DNA from: an uncultured Bryobacterales bacterium
GTDB lineage: Bacteria > Acidobacteriota > Terriglobia > Bryobacterales > Bryobacteraceae
DNA: 17,152 nt
Reading direction: 5' to 3'
Assembly: GCA_937859895.1 (NCBI GenBank)
Contig: CALMAV010000345.1
Location: forward strand, 1 to 17,152
This document shows, piece by piece, positions 8,054 to 16,800 of the stretch. The notes beneath the pieces are model-generated. The model was given only the letters and a program-made list of their open reading frames with translations. It searched no databases and had not been told where the DNA came from. Each line of letters opens with the position of its first letter. Positions within the stretch are counted from its first letter, which is position 1. Both the position numbers and the translations under genes were made by a program.

Positions 8054-8577
8054 AACGTGTACTTTGGCGGAGTAATCCCTTTAGCTCGCAAATACATCTC
8101 CGCCGATGCCCTGTGATTTGTCGAGTGATCCAGCATATGTAGGAGAATGTCGTAACCGGTCTGCGACTGACCTGACCCACCGCCGGGGTAGCTCTTTGAA
8201 ATCTGCTCCGGTGTTAACTTCTGAACAGCTGCAATTGCAGTCTCGTACGAGCTTTTTATATAAGCGATAACTTCGTCTTTAGTGCTGGCTGTCGGTTTAG
8301 CAGCCGTCGGCTTCTCTCCGGAAAAAGCAGAAGTAAAGTACCGTAAAGCCTCAGCCGAATGTTGTAACTGACCGCCAAAACTCATCTGTTCAGGGGTTAG
8401 CTTAAATCCGTAGTTCTCGGCAGGCATCGCCTCGGCTACTTTAAGGGTGAAGTCTTCGGAGGTTTGCAGATGCTTCAGGAAGATTGATTTGAACTGTGTA
8501 GCACTACTGTCGGATTGTGCGTACGCCGGCACAATCGACAACATTGCAATCAGCGTGGCGAAACAGAGCTTGACCAT
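8050..8577 (-). CDS. Exported DinB-family protein
   Basis: 175 residues from the ATG at 8577, preceded by GGAG four bases upstream; a longer TTG start at 8598 lacks a site. An N-terminal signal peptide (MVKLCFATLIAMLSIVPAYA) probably ends at AYA-Q (20/21). The mature part is a four-helix DinB fold with the three expected metal-ligand histidines: His73 (LQHSAE), and His151 and His155 in LDHSTNHRAS. Cytoplasmic DinB relatives include bacillithiol or mycothiol S-transferases and DNA-damage-induced proteins; the exported forms have no established function that I know of. The gene lies 44 bases downstream of a small membrane-protein gene on the same strand and may be co-transcribed with it. Its 3' end overlaps the isomerase gene by four bases. 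Confidence 0.88.
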   Translation of the reverse strand: MVKLCFATLIAMLSIVPAYAQSDSSATQFKSIFLKHLQTSEDFTLKVAEAMPAENYGFKLTPEQMSFGGQLQHSAEALRYFTSAFSGEKPTAAKPTASTKDEVIAYIKSSYETAIAAVQKLTPEQISKSYPGGGSGQSQTGYDILLHMLDHSTNHRASAEMYLRAKGITPPKYTF

Positions 8578-8621
8578 ATCACTCCAGAGTAAACGCAAAT
8601 GCCTGAAGTTCTGAAAAAATC

Positions 8622-8789
8622 TCAGCCCTTAAGCGCCCTGTCTGCTTTGAGAAACTCCCCAGTACTACGGGCAACTAAGTTGCGCTCTCGCCGAGATCGC
8701 TGCTCATCTTCGCGGCTCATCAGCACGTATGTTGCTAAGCCAATCAAAATAACACCTGTAGACCCGGACAATTTTTCAAGTCGACTCAC
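8622..8789 (-). CDS. Small single-span membrane protein, 55 residues
   Basis: I found this frame by reading the minus strand. A GTG at 8789 is preceded by GAGG with seven bases of spacing. The 55 codons end at TGA (8624-8622). The product has a short basic/polar start, one hydrophobic span (about residues 9-24, GSTGVILIGLATYVLM), then a strongly charged tail (SREDEQRSRRERN). It is unlike anything I can name. The layout resembles small bacterial membrane proteins with a cytoplasmic basic tail. It sits between a terminator and the DinB gene on the same strand. The alternative, a 77-codon plus-strand frame over the same bases, has no hydrophobic or domain character and I consider it a shadow. 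Confidence 0.5.
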   Translation of the reverse strand: MSRLEKLSGSTGVILIGLATYVLMSREDEQRSRRERNLVARSTGEFLKADRALKG

Positions 8790-8833
8790 ACGAACACCTC
8801 AAATGTGGGACTTGGGTCTGCTAGTTAAGTGAC

Positions 8834-8867
8834 AAAAGGATTGGCGTGACATTTGCCCAGCCAATCC
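8834..8867 (-). terminator. Rho-independent terminator after the disordered-protein gene
   Basis: On the minus strand a perfect 8-bp stem, GGATTGGC / GCCAATCC (8867-8860 with 8845-8838), encloses a 14-base loop and is followed by four T residues (8837-8834). It starts 10 bases after the stop codon at 8877. The stem is modest and the T run short, so termination may be partial and allow read-through into the 55-residue gene. Confidence 0.6.
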
Positions 8868-8876
8868 CTTAATCAG

Positions 8877-9179
8877 CTACTTCTTCTCTTCTGCAGCCTT
8901 AGCACGAGTGTGATGATGAATATTCCCGTCTTTATCGGTGTACTCGCGGGATTTCAAGTCAGAGGAATCATTGCTCTCTTCCTTCTTTGCCTCACCCTTG
9001 TGTGAGCTGGCGGACTTTGTTTCCGACTCGTGAGAGCCCGAACTCTTGCCGTTCGAGTGTGAACTAGATGCGTGCGCATCCTTCTCCTTCGTCGAGGCGG
9101 CCTCATGATGAGGTGTAGGATCTGCAGCGCTCTTGTGAGGGTGCTTCCCGGTTCCTTGTTGTTCCTTCTGTTCAGCCAT
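8877..9179 (-). CDS. His/Ser/Lys-rich, probably disordered hydrophilic protein
   Basis: 100 residues from the ATG at 9179. AGGAG lies nine bases upstream; a longer in-frame start at 9266 adds unrelated residues ahead of this site. The protein has no cysteine or tryptophan, one tyrosine and no hydrophobic segment. It is dominated by Ser, Lys, Glu, Ala and 11 histidines, with repeated SSH/SGSH pieces and a C-terminal SREYTDKDGNIHHHT (77-91). It is very probably intrinsically disordered. It resembles hydrophilin-like or stress-related low-complexity proteins in composition only; I do not recognise a family. The His clusters could bind metal ions (inference). A terminator follows directly. Confidence 0.72.
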   Translation of the reverse strand: MAEQKEQQGTGKHPHKSAADPTPHHEAASTKEKDAHASSSHSNGKSSGSHESETKSASSHKGEAKKEESNDSSDLKSREYTDKDGNIHHHTRAKAAEEKK

Positions 9180-9321
9180 AACTAGCTTCTCCTTGCCCTG
9201 TAGACTCGGGAGAAAGCGAAGCAGGACCTCGCAATGTTTCCACCATCTATCTTCAAGTACGGGCAACGAATGGGTACTACGGACCCTACTATTCTGTTTG
9301 ACGTAGGCCTAAGTCCAGCAA

Positions 9322-11169
9322 CTACTTATCTCGTACGCTTAAAGAATACTGACTCCATCCCGCCCGCGCTGCTTTGGCGTAGCCCTCCATTTGCGAGTAG
9401 TCGTCATTCCAACTCGTATACATTAACCCCAACACGCCCGGCACACCTGCTGCAGCTTTCAACTCCGCTGTAGCCGCCGCCGCGCCGTTGCCCGTGTCAT
9501 AGTATCCCGCAATAATCTGCTTATGTGCGATAGGTTGCTTCCCATCGCCGCCTGAAAACCACTTAAGTGAATCAGCCCTCTTGTCCTGGTTCCAGTTCAT
9601 GACTATGACACTCGACGGAATACCAGCTGCTGCGCCAGTCAAATCACCTTCTACGTGGAAATAGTTATCCCGGCCATTGTGAAAGGGATCGAACATATCA
9701 TTCCAGATATACAGGACGTTGCCCGGCGCCACCTTCCCATAAGTCCCCATCAGATTACCGACGCTCCAGGAGAGTAACTGCCCGGCAGTCATCCGCTTGG
9801 CGCGGCAACTGGCACACGAGTTCATCTGCCGTATCTCGTCGAACCCGAGCATCAATCCTCCACCCGGGGGCAGCACGCGATGAATCGCCTTTCCACTTCT
9901 TGCGACCCACTTAAGGCTTTCCGGGTCTGTCATGCACATGGCGATACTATGATTGCCCGGCACGGGAAACGCTGAGTAGGAATCAATCAGCACGGTTTGT
10001 CCGGGTTTCATATGAGTTCCAGCCGGCAAGCTCACTGGCGTTGGTTCGTGCCAATCGTCATTGAAGGGTTTTGGCACCTGCATATGATGATCCGTGATTG
10101 GCTTGAAATCACGGCCCTCTACAAAGTCTGGCCCTTTCTGACCTGGCTCGTACACCTTCACCGGCGCACCCTCACGCCGCGTCAGGTAGACCAACGCGGT
10201 CTCTTCAATCGACACATCATCGAACCAGAGAATTCCCGCGCTGCCACCCCATACCCCGAAGTATAGAGTTCCTTCCGTACTGTCCTGACTATTGAAGATA
10301 TAGTCAACCTGCGTCCAATCGTGAGTGCCGTTTGCGGATAGGCTCACGTTCAAACGCACTTTGTCAAAGCTACCCTTGTCGAACACCGAGATCATAGGAC
10401 CACCTCTGAAGTTCGACGCTTTATAGAACATGCGCACGTGATACTGACGCCACGGCTGTAACGGAAAGTCCTGACGGAATCGCGCATTGCCAGGTGCATC
10501 CACCACAACTGCTGAATTTTTACCCGAGTGGGCAACGTTGTTTACGCCAATACCTGCGTCATTTGTGGAGAACCAGTCTTGCTTACCAGCTTCGAAGCCG
10601 CCATTTGCTAGCCCAGGAAAGCTGTCTTTAAAGCTCAGCTTAGTTCCTGTGCGATCCACTTCGAATTTAGACCCAACTACACGCTGGCTCTCAGCCCAGT
10701 TCGGATTGTTCTCCAAATCTTCATTGGAGTAACCGTAGGGAGCAGGTGCTGCTAACACCTTCATGTGCTTACTGCTCGCATACTTCAGCAGGTCACGCAT
10801 GAAACCTTCGTTGTCTAGGGGCCAGGAGTCGTTCCCCATGTAGTTCAGGCCGCTATCCCACAGTGCAAGCCCGTTGTAGCCGGCTGCAGCCGCTTTGTCT
10901 ACCAACTTGCGGCTATTCGCAAGCGCGTCCTCACTGCTTAGGAAACTATGGTGCCAATACCACAGCTGCATGCCTTCTGTGTTGGCAGGTTCTGCAGCCG
11001 CACTACGCCGGCCTAGTGAAATTGCCAAGAGAACTGCAGCAGGAAGACAAAGGAGAAGAGCGCGACGACGCGTGCTCGTTCTCCATTTGCTTAGGAAGCT
11101 AAATTGAGAGGCTTGGCCTCCAACACTCCCTTGTAGCCGTTCTTGATTCGTTCTTCGATGATTGCCCAA
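9322..11169 (-). CDS. Glycoside-hydrolase-like TIM barrel with inserted carbohydrate-binding-like domain
   Basis: 615 residues if started at TTG 11169, which overlaps the end of the preceding gene by 79 bases. No ATG or GTG in this frame lies before the signal peptide, so the true start is uncertain. A basic segment (TRRR, 33-36) precedes a hydrophobic run (37-51) and an SAAA-E cleavage site, so export is expected. Barrel strands look like GMQLWYWHHSF (66-76), GYNGLALWDSG (97-107) and KVLAAPAPYGYS (137-148). A jelly-roll-like insert then runs from about 188 to 324 (NGGFEAG to LWFDDVSIEE), typical of carbohydrate-binding domains. The barrel resumes with LMLGFDEIRQM, LYIWNDMFDP, VIVMNWNQD and LMYTSWNDDYSQMEGY. 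The GFDE piece (Asp444-Glu445) resembles the catalytic Asp-Glu of GH20-like enzymes. I cannot name the CAZy family. It follows the GMC and subunit-3 genes on the same strand, consistent with periplasmic glycoside processing. Confidence 0.75.
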   Translation of the reverse strand: MGNHRRTNQERLQGSVGGQASQFSFLSKWRTSTRRRALLLCLPAAVLLAISLGRRSAAAEPANTEGMQLWYWHHSFLSSEDALANSRKLVDKAAAAGYNGLALWDSGLNYMGNDSWPLDNEGFMRDLLKYASSKHMKVLAAPAPYGYSNEDLENNPNWAESQRVVGSKFEVDRTGTKLSFKDSFPGLANGGFEAGKQDWFSTNDAGIGVNNVAHSGKNSAVVVDAPGNARFRQDFPLQPWRQYHVRMFYKASNFRGGPMISVFDKGSFDKVRLNVSLSANGTHDWTQVDYIFNSQDSTEGTLYFGVWGGSAGILWFDDVSIEETALVYLTRREGAPVKVYEPGQKGPDFVEGRDFKPITDHHMQVPKPFNDDWHEPTPVSLPAGTHMKPGQTVLIDSYSAFPVPGNHSIAMCMTDPESLKWVARSGKAIHRVLPPGGGLMLGFDEIRQMNSCASCRAKRMTAGQLLSWSVGNLMGTYGKVAPGNVLYIWNDMFDPFHNGRDNYFHVEGDLTGAAAGIPSSVIVMNWNQDKRADSLKWFSGGDGKQPIAHKQIIAGYYDTGNGAAAATAELKAAAGVPGVLGLMYTSWNDDYSQMEGYAKAARAGWSQYSLSVRDK

Positions 11170-11768
11170 ACTTTAGGATCGCAGCCCTTCCACTCCATAA
11201 CTGCAACATTACCCAGGTACGGCAGCGCGGCCACGCCCGCTTTGCTAGAAAAGTAGCCGCTTACGACCAGACTGCGAAACTGGCTAAAAAACATCATGCC
11301 CTGATGGTCGTTCTTTGCTACCTTCTTCGGATACGCAATACGGTCAAGCAAAAGCTTCTGGCTTGCTGTCCCTGCATCGACAAAGTCTTTGCCACACATT
11401 TGATTTGCTTCGTGGTCCAGCCACATCAACCCGCCAAGCATCTCGCCGCGAAAATTCTGGCTGCCGTCCTCGCTAGTTCGGAACGCTATCCAATCGTCCA
11501 GAAACTCGGGCACACCCGCACCTGTCGCGCTCGGTCCGCTCTCATCTGCTGGAATAATCAGATCCGACAGTACCTTCACCGTCTGCCACTGGTGATCGTC
11601 AAAGGTCTGACGCTGATATGGTCCCTTAGAAGCGGCATTCTCACCGGAGTTGGATCCATGTTGGTGCTGTGCCTCTAAGCTATGCGCGGTGCCTGTGGCT
11701 AAAGCGGCTGCAGGAACAGCCGCACCCAGAATATGGAATAAATTTCGGCGACTTACGTTTTCTGCCAT
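11091..11768 (-). CDS. Gluconate 2-dehydrogenase subunit 3 family protein with Tat signal
   Basis: 225 residues; the ATG at 11768 has AAGGAG seven bases upstream (11781-11776). A twin-arginine motif, SRRNLFHIL (6-14), precedes a hydrophobic stretch (AAVPAAALATG) and fits a Tat signal peptide. The rest is the mainly helical subunit-3 domain (about 55-215: DDHQWQTVKVLSDLIIPADESGPSATGAGVPEF..., then MMFFSQFRSLVVSGYF and the WKGCDPKVW end). In characterised enzymes this small subunit carries the signal that exports the folded FAD subunit by hitchhiking and is needed for its activity. It lies 14 bases downstream of the GMC gene, so the two form an operon. Its last 79 bases are overlapped by the reading frame of the barrel enzyme. 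Confidence 0.92.
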   Translation of the reverse strand: MAENVSRRNLFHILGAAVPAAALATGTAHSLEAQHQHGSNSGENAASKGPYQRQTFDDHQWQTVKVLSDLIIPADESGPSATGAGVPEFLDDWIAFRTSEDGSQNFRGEMLGGLMWLDHEANQMCGKDFVDAGTASQKLLLDRIAYPKKVAKNDHQGMMFFSQFRSLVVSGYFSSKAGVAALPYLGNVAVMEWKGCDPKVWAIIEERIKNGYKGVLEAKPLNLAS

Positions 11769-11775
11769 GCTCTTG

Positions 11776-11781
11776 CTCCTT
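11776..11781 (-). promoter_or_regulatory. Ribosome binding site for the subunit-3 gene
   Basis: AAGGAG on the minus strand, seven bases before the ATG at 11768. It sits within the 14-base gap after the GMC stop codon and fixes the start of the Tat-signal protein. Confidence 0.7.
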
Positions 11782-11782
11782 C

Positions 11783-13498
11783 TCAGACCTTCACGCTGAA
11801 CTTCTTAACTTGGTCAGCAATGTAGTCGCTCGTCCGCCAGCCAAGCGCCGTAATTGTCAGCGTCGGATTCTTATCCGCATTACTGACAAACGGAGCAGCA
11901 TCAGTCACAAACAAATTCTTAACATCCCAAGCCTGGCAATGTTCATTCAACACCGATTTTTTCGGGTTGCTGCCCATCTGTGTCGCCCCTACTTCGTGAA
12001 TGATTTCTCCGCCCCGCGCAATGCCCCAATTGCTCTCTTCGGCCGCGCTCCGTGTGACAGTTCCGCCCATGGTTTCAATGATTTCCTTGAACGTCTCCTG
12101 CATGTGCCGTGCCTGCAGAATCTCGTCCTGGCTCCACTTAAAGTGAAAGCGCAACACTGGGATACCCCATTGGTCCACCACGTTCGGATCAATCTCGGCG
12201 TAGCTATCTTCGTTCGGAATCATTTCGCCACGACCGGAGAAGTGCACGTCCGCACCGTACAGCTTGCGCAGATTTTGTTTCATTTCCACGCCGTATCCGC
12301 CGCCTAGGAACTGTTCAGGATATCCGCCCATGACGCCCGCACCTGGTTGCTGTCGACCGCCGCCCAGCTCAATGTGGTAACCGCGGGAAAACGGCATCTT
12401 ACCAGCTTTTTGCTGCTTGTAGTTCCACCACGGCATATACATGTGCATGCCGCCCACTCCGTCTTCGTTTTGCGGAGGCAGGTCTTGCAGAATCGGCACA
12501 AATCCGCTCACGGCGGAACCGACCGTATCCATTACGTACTTGCCCACCAGCCCGGAGCTGTTAGCAATACCGTTTGGAAACAGACTCGACTTCGAGTTCA
12601 GCATAATCCGCGCCGTCTCACAGCAGCTGGCGGCCAAGACAACAATCTTTCCGCGCACCTGCACTTCTTTGCGAGTCTTCTTATCTACATAAGAAACGCC
12701 GGTTGCCATACCATCTGAACCGACCAGGACTTCGCGTACCATTGCGCTTGTGCGAACTTCTAAATTGCCGGTCTTCAACGCAGGCTTGATATGCACGCCC
12801 GGCGAGTTAAAGTTGGCATTCACACCACAACTCCGCCCGCACTGCGCACAATAGTGACAGGCCGGACGCCCGTTCAGAGGCCTGGTTAAGATTGCCAGCC
12901 GTGATGGGATACACGGAATATCCAACTTGTCGCTCGCCATCTTAATGACTCGCTCATAGCTGCGCGGAGCGGGAGCCGGCTGAAAATTGCCGTCTGGAGT
13001 ATTCTCCAAGCCCTCGTGTGTCCCAAAAACGCCAATCAACCCTTCGGCTTTGTCGTAGTAAGGCGCCAGATCATCATAGGTTATTGGCCAATCGAAGCCC
13101 TTGCCATCACGGCTGTACGGCTTAAAGTCGTACGGTCCCATGCGAAGCGATATACGCCCGTAATGGTTCGTTCGACCGCCCAGCATACGCGCCCGCCACC
13201 AGAGCCACTCTGAGCCCGGCGCGTTCGTATAAGGCTCTCCCGGCACCTGCCAACCGCCAACGGTTGTCGCATCAAAGGCACCCCACGGTTTGTCACGCGT
13301 GCCCGAAGCCCTGTGTGGCACCTGGTACGGCCACTCAAACATCTTGGTGTCCTTAGTGCAGTCAAACCAATCGCCGGCTTCCAACAAGCAGATCTTTGCA
13401 CCTGCGTGTGAGAGTACGTGGGCCGCAATGCCGCCACCCGCACCAGAACCGACAATAATCACATCATAAGTTTTAGGCGTCGCTTGAACCTGGGCCAT
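11783..13498 (-). CDS. GMC-family FAD-dependent sugar/glycoside dehydrogenase, catalytic subunit
   Basis: 571 residues from the ATG at 13498 (weak GAAAG site). The FAD-binding loop VGSGAGGGIAAHVLSHAG (16-33) with LLEAG (38-42) opens the protein. The C-terminal GMC catalytic region has HEVGATQMG (His501) and NPTLTITALGWR (Asn544), matching the usual His/Asn pair. Cysteines 214, 217, 220 and 224 (CHYCAQCGRSC) form a compact cluster where subunit-3-linked dehydrogenases such as FAD-glucose dehydrogenase bind an iron-sulfur cluster. There is no signal peptide of its own; it is expected to leave the cell folded together with the Tat-signal subunit 3 encoded 14 bases downstream. Family members oxidise sugars, often at C1 or at C3 of glycosides, and pass electrons to a cytochrome c, which is not in this window. 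The exact substrate is unknown. Confidence 0.93.
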   Translation of the reverse strand: MAQVQATPKTYDVIIVGSGAGGGIAAHVLSHAGAKICLLEAGDWFDCTKDTKMFEWPYQVPHRASGTRDKPWGAFDATTVGGWQVPGEPYTNAPGSEWLWWRARMLGGRTNHYGRISLRMGPYDFKPYSRDGKGFDWPITYDDLAPYYDKAEGLIGVFGTHEGLENTPDGNFQPAPAPRSYERVIKMASDKLDIPCIPSRLAILTRPLNGRPACHYCAQCGRSCGVNANFNSPGVHIKPALKTGNLEVRTSAMVREVLVGSDGMATGVSYVDKKTRKEVQVRGKIVVLAASCCETARIMLNSKSSLFPNGIANSSGLVGKYVMDTVGSAVSGFVPILQDLPPQNEDGVGGMHMYMPWWNYKQQKAGKMPFSRGYHIELGGGRQQPGAGVMGGYPEQFLGGGYGVEMKQNLRKLYGADVHFSGRGEMIPNEDSYAEIDPNVVDQWGIPVLRFHFKWSQDEILQARHMQETFKEIIETMGGTVTRSAAEESNWGIARGGEIIHEVGATQMGSNPKKSVLNEHCQAWDVKNLFVTDAAPFVSNADKNPTLTITALGWRTSDYIADQVKKFSVKV

Positions 13499-13590
13499 AT
13501 CTTTCTTCGGTAACTATTATCTAACTTCCATATTGACACTGCGGGCCCGAACTAGGTGCTAGCCTCCGTCACGGTATTGCCGGACCTTAA

Positions 13591-13779
13591 TTAAGCACGG
13601 GCCGAGTTCGTAAGCGCACCTGAGCTAACCAGACTTCCATATCGCTGGTCAACCGCAAAGAAAGCTGTGTCAGCCTCTTCAGGGGCCATTAAACGGTCAA
13701 AAGCGCGCGTTAAGCGGCAATCGACACAATCCACCATTTCATCAGCAATGAGCCACGCCAACATTTCAATTGATTCCAT
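13591..13779 (-). CDS. Possible small protein of 62 residues
   Basis: A minus-strand frame between the TonB receptor and the GMC gene. It starts at ATG 13779 without a clear ribosome site and ends at TAA (13593-13591). The product begins MESIEMLAWLIADEMVDCVDC, has a plausible helical, acidic composition and two cysteines three residues apart (CVDC), but shows no signal, membrane span or family I know. The flanks (13499-13590 and 13780-13876) hold no other gene. A GATAAT -10-like hexamer on the minus strand at 13521-13516 is a weak promoter candidate for the GMC gene. Confidence 0.4.
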   Translation of the reverse strand: MESIEMLAWLIADEMVDCVDCRLTRAFDRLMAPEEADTAFFAVDQRYGSLVSSGALTNSARA

Positions 13780-13876
13780 GACTATTAAGTGAGAGCCGAA
13801 CAGATTTCTCGCGTGTATAGATTACGGGCAAGATTTCCATATAGCACGCAAGTTCGTCATGGTCACACCAACTGCG

Positions 13877-16800
13877 TTAAAAAGAGTATCGAAGGCTGAT
13901 CTGTAGCTGCCGCTGGCTATCCTTAGTAACAACTCTGCCAAAGTTGCCGTTGGTAGGATCCGTGTTAAGGCCACCGCCCGTTGCGCCGCCCCAGTTTGGA
14001 TGATTGAGGAAGTTGAAAACCTCAAAGCGCAGCGTCGCAGCTTGCGTCTCAGTCGTGTGAAAGGTCTTGAAGATTCCACCGCTCCAGTTTTGGAAGCCGG
14101 GTTGAAAGAAGATGTTCCGGCTGCGCTGATTCGTAGAGGTCCCGGCAGCTGGCGCGAGAATGTTCACGCCTGGCCGGAACGCGTACCATTGGCCTTTGTC
14201 TCCAAACAGACCCGGTTGCGCGATTTTGCCGTTTACGATGTAACGAGTACCAAACCCGTCAAAGGCATCACCCGAGTTGCCGCTTCCTGTGCCGACCCCA
14301 GCAATGTCGTTTCCAGTTTGAACAGAGATCGGCGAACCGTTTTGAAACTGGCTGATTTCAGTGATTTGCCAGCCGCCAAGCAGCTTACCTTTGAGAGTCT
14401 TCTGGTCAGTGAAAAACGGCAGCTCATAGATGAAGTTAACGACCGCCACATGGCGATGATCGAAGTCTGAAAATCCATAGAGCAAACTCCTTGGGCCGTA
14501 AGTATTCGGGACAATGTCGCGGTAAGACGACCCAGTATCCATGCTTTTGGACCAGGTATAAGCCAAGCCGGCCTGGAACCCGTGAGCGAATCGCCGGTTC
14601 ACATCCACTTGCAGAGCATGGTATATGGAATTGGCCACCGTATTGTTTTCCGGTATTGCTCCAAATCCTTGATAAGGCCGAAGCGCGTCTGTATTCACGC
14701 CGGTGTTGGCCTGCAACGTTCCAGGCTGCAATTGGTTAATGTTAGAAATTTGCTGGAGACGTAAACCCCGTCGCCCTACATAAGCGACTTCGACAGTCGT
14801 TTGGAAGCCGACTTCGCGTTGCACCGCCAGGTTCCAGGACCATGCCTCAGGGTTGTACAGGTTCTTAGCCTGCGTGTTCACGGAGAGAGGGAAAGTGTTT
14901 TGACCGACGCCACCAGGATTATCTACCGAACCATTTGACACCGACGCGCTGGGCTGAAAGGGCGGGTTGCCTCCTAGAAAGATTGCGTCGCTCACGCCAA
15001 GGCGAGTCAGATAGCGGCCAATTCCACCGCGCACCACTGTCTTCTCATCAAAGGCATATGCAAGACCCAGTCGAGGCTGCAGACCCTGGATAGGCTGACT
15101 GTTGGAGTACGATTTTTGTTCTGCGCCTCCTCGAAATAGCCGGGTAATGCCACTCTGATACAGCGGCCAGTCATCGGCAGCTACACGTCCGTGAGCAGCC
15201 GCTGGAAAGCCAGTCCCGGGAATGACGATTCCGTTGTAGATATCGCCAGATCCTGCAATCGGCCTCCCGGTCCTCGGGTCCGTCCGCACGGCAACTGCAG
15301 GATTGTAATACTTGGAGTCAAAGACCGAGAGATTCCGCCATATGCTGTAGTACGGAATGATTATGGATTGGCGCAGACCGATATCGACGTGCAACTTCGA
15401 TGTGGCCTTCCAGGAGTCCTGCACGAACCACTCGTACATGAAACCGCGGTAAGGAGTGTAGGCGCGACTTCCCAGTTCAGCATACGTGTCGAACCTACCC
15501 ACAGCAGCGTTAGCAACTGCTAGACCCGTACCCCCACGCGTACTGTCTAAGAATAAGAATCGCCCATTCTGGTTATTTGTCCCGCCGGGCACACCAGCTA
15601 CGTTGATCTGATCGTAGTCGTTCTCACCGGCACGCTCAAACAGAGCTCCTGCTTTTAACGTGTGGTTACCCGTAACCTTGGTGACGTTGTCCGAAATATC
15701 GTAGATCGGTCCTTTTGAAGAGGACGGATACGGCAAACCACTCAGCTCGCCAAACGGACTGCCTATATTAATGGAAGGAATTTTCTCTGGGATATTCTTT
15801 CCATTTGGAAACAGGTATGGATAGTTAATTCCATAGTTATTTCGGTTATAGAGTCCGTTAGACCGATCAATATTAATAAAAACCTGATCCCGGCTGACTG
15901 CTACCAGAAACTCGTTTACGACCGTCGGATTGATACTCCAGGTCCAATTTACTGAGATCGTCTGATTAGGACGGCTAAACAACTGAGGAATTACACTATA
16001 GCCGCTAGCGAACGGGTTTACGTTGTTGTAGTTATAATTCAACAGCCTAAGCCGAACGTATTGGTTATTTCCCGGCACAACATCGACCGAACCTGTATCC
16101 TTACGCTGGTCCTCCGGCGCTGAAGCTGAGATCTGATAATTTAAGCCGCCGGTGCGGTCCGGTTGCGGAAACACGTTCAGCAAGGCAAGCCCATTCGGAC
16201 TTAGCTGATTTGCAGGAATGATGTTATTAGGGTAGGGATTGCCATTGGGATCCCTAATGATGCGAGTAGTCCTGTAGAAAATATTGTTAGGGTTGAGCAG
16301 TTCACTAAAGTCTCCCTGCCGCATCAGCGCCGATGGCACGAATTGATTTGAAGATAAATTGTTCTGGGCAGTCTGACGGTAGCGGACATACTCCTGCCCA
16401 AAGAGAAAGAACAGTTTGTTCCGGTCTGCATTGAACTTTTTCGGAATGAAGATAGGTCCACCAATGTTGTACCCAAATTGATTGAAGCGGAGCGGTGCAG
16501 CTTGGCTGTTCACCGATGGATCCGGACTGTTGTTGCGCGACCAGGAGTTAGCATCCAGAGCTGAGTTTCGGAAATACTCATACGCGGTGCCATGAAACGC
16601 ACGACCACCGCTCTTAGTTATGATTCGAATCTGCCCACCCGACGCTCGTCCGTACTCGGCCGTGTAGTTCGACGTCAGAATCTGTACTTCCTGCGTTGAG
16701 TCCGCGTCCGCCACTCCAATGCTCGTTCCATTCGAACGTGTGCGAACAGCTACTGCGCCATCTTGCGTGATGAGCGTGTCGGTATTGCGCGAACCATTCA

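Noticed and set aside
8599..8832. Plus-strand 77-codon frame
   Set aside because: It is antisense to the 55-residue membrane-protein frame, which has a better ribosome site and a clear hydrophobic span; the plus frame has neither.
9997..10266. Plus-strand 89-codon frame with Trp and His-rich sequence
   Set aside because: It is fully antisense to the glycoside-hydrolase-like gene and mirrors its codons.
13533..13538. Perfect TTGACA hexamer on the plus strand
   Set aside because: No matching -10 lies 16-18 bases downstream and no plus-strand gene follows; likely chance.
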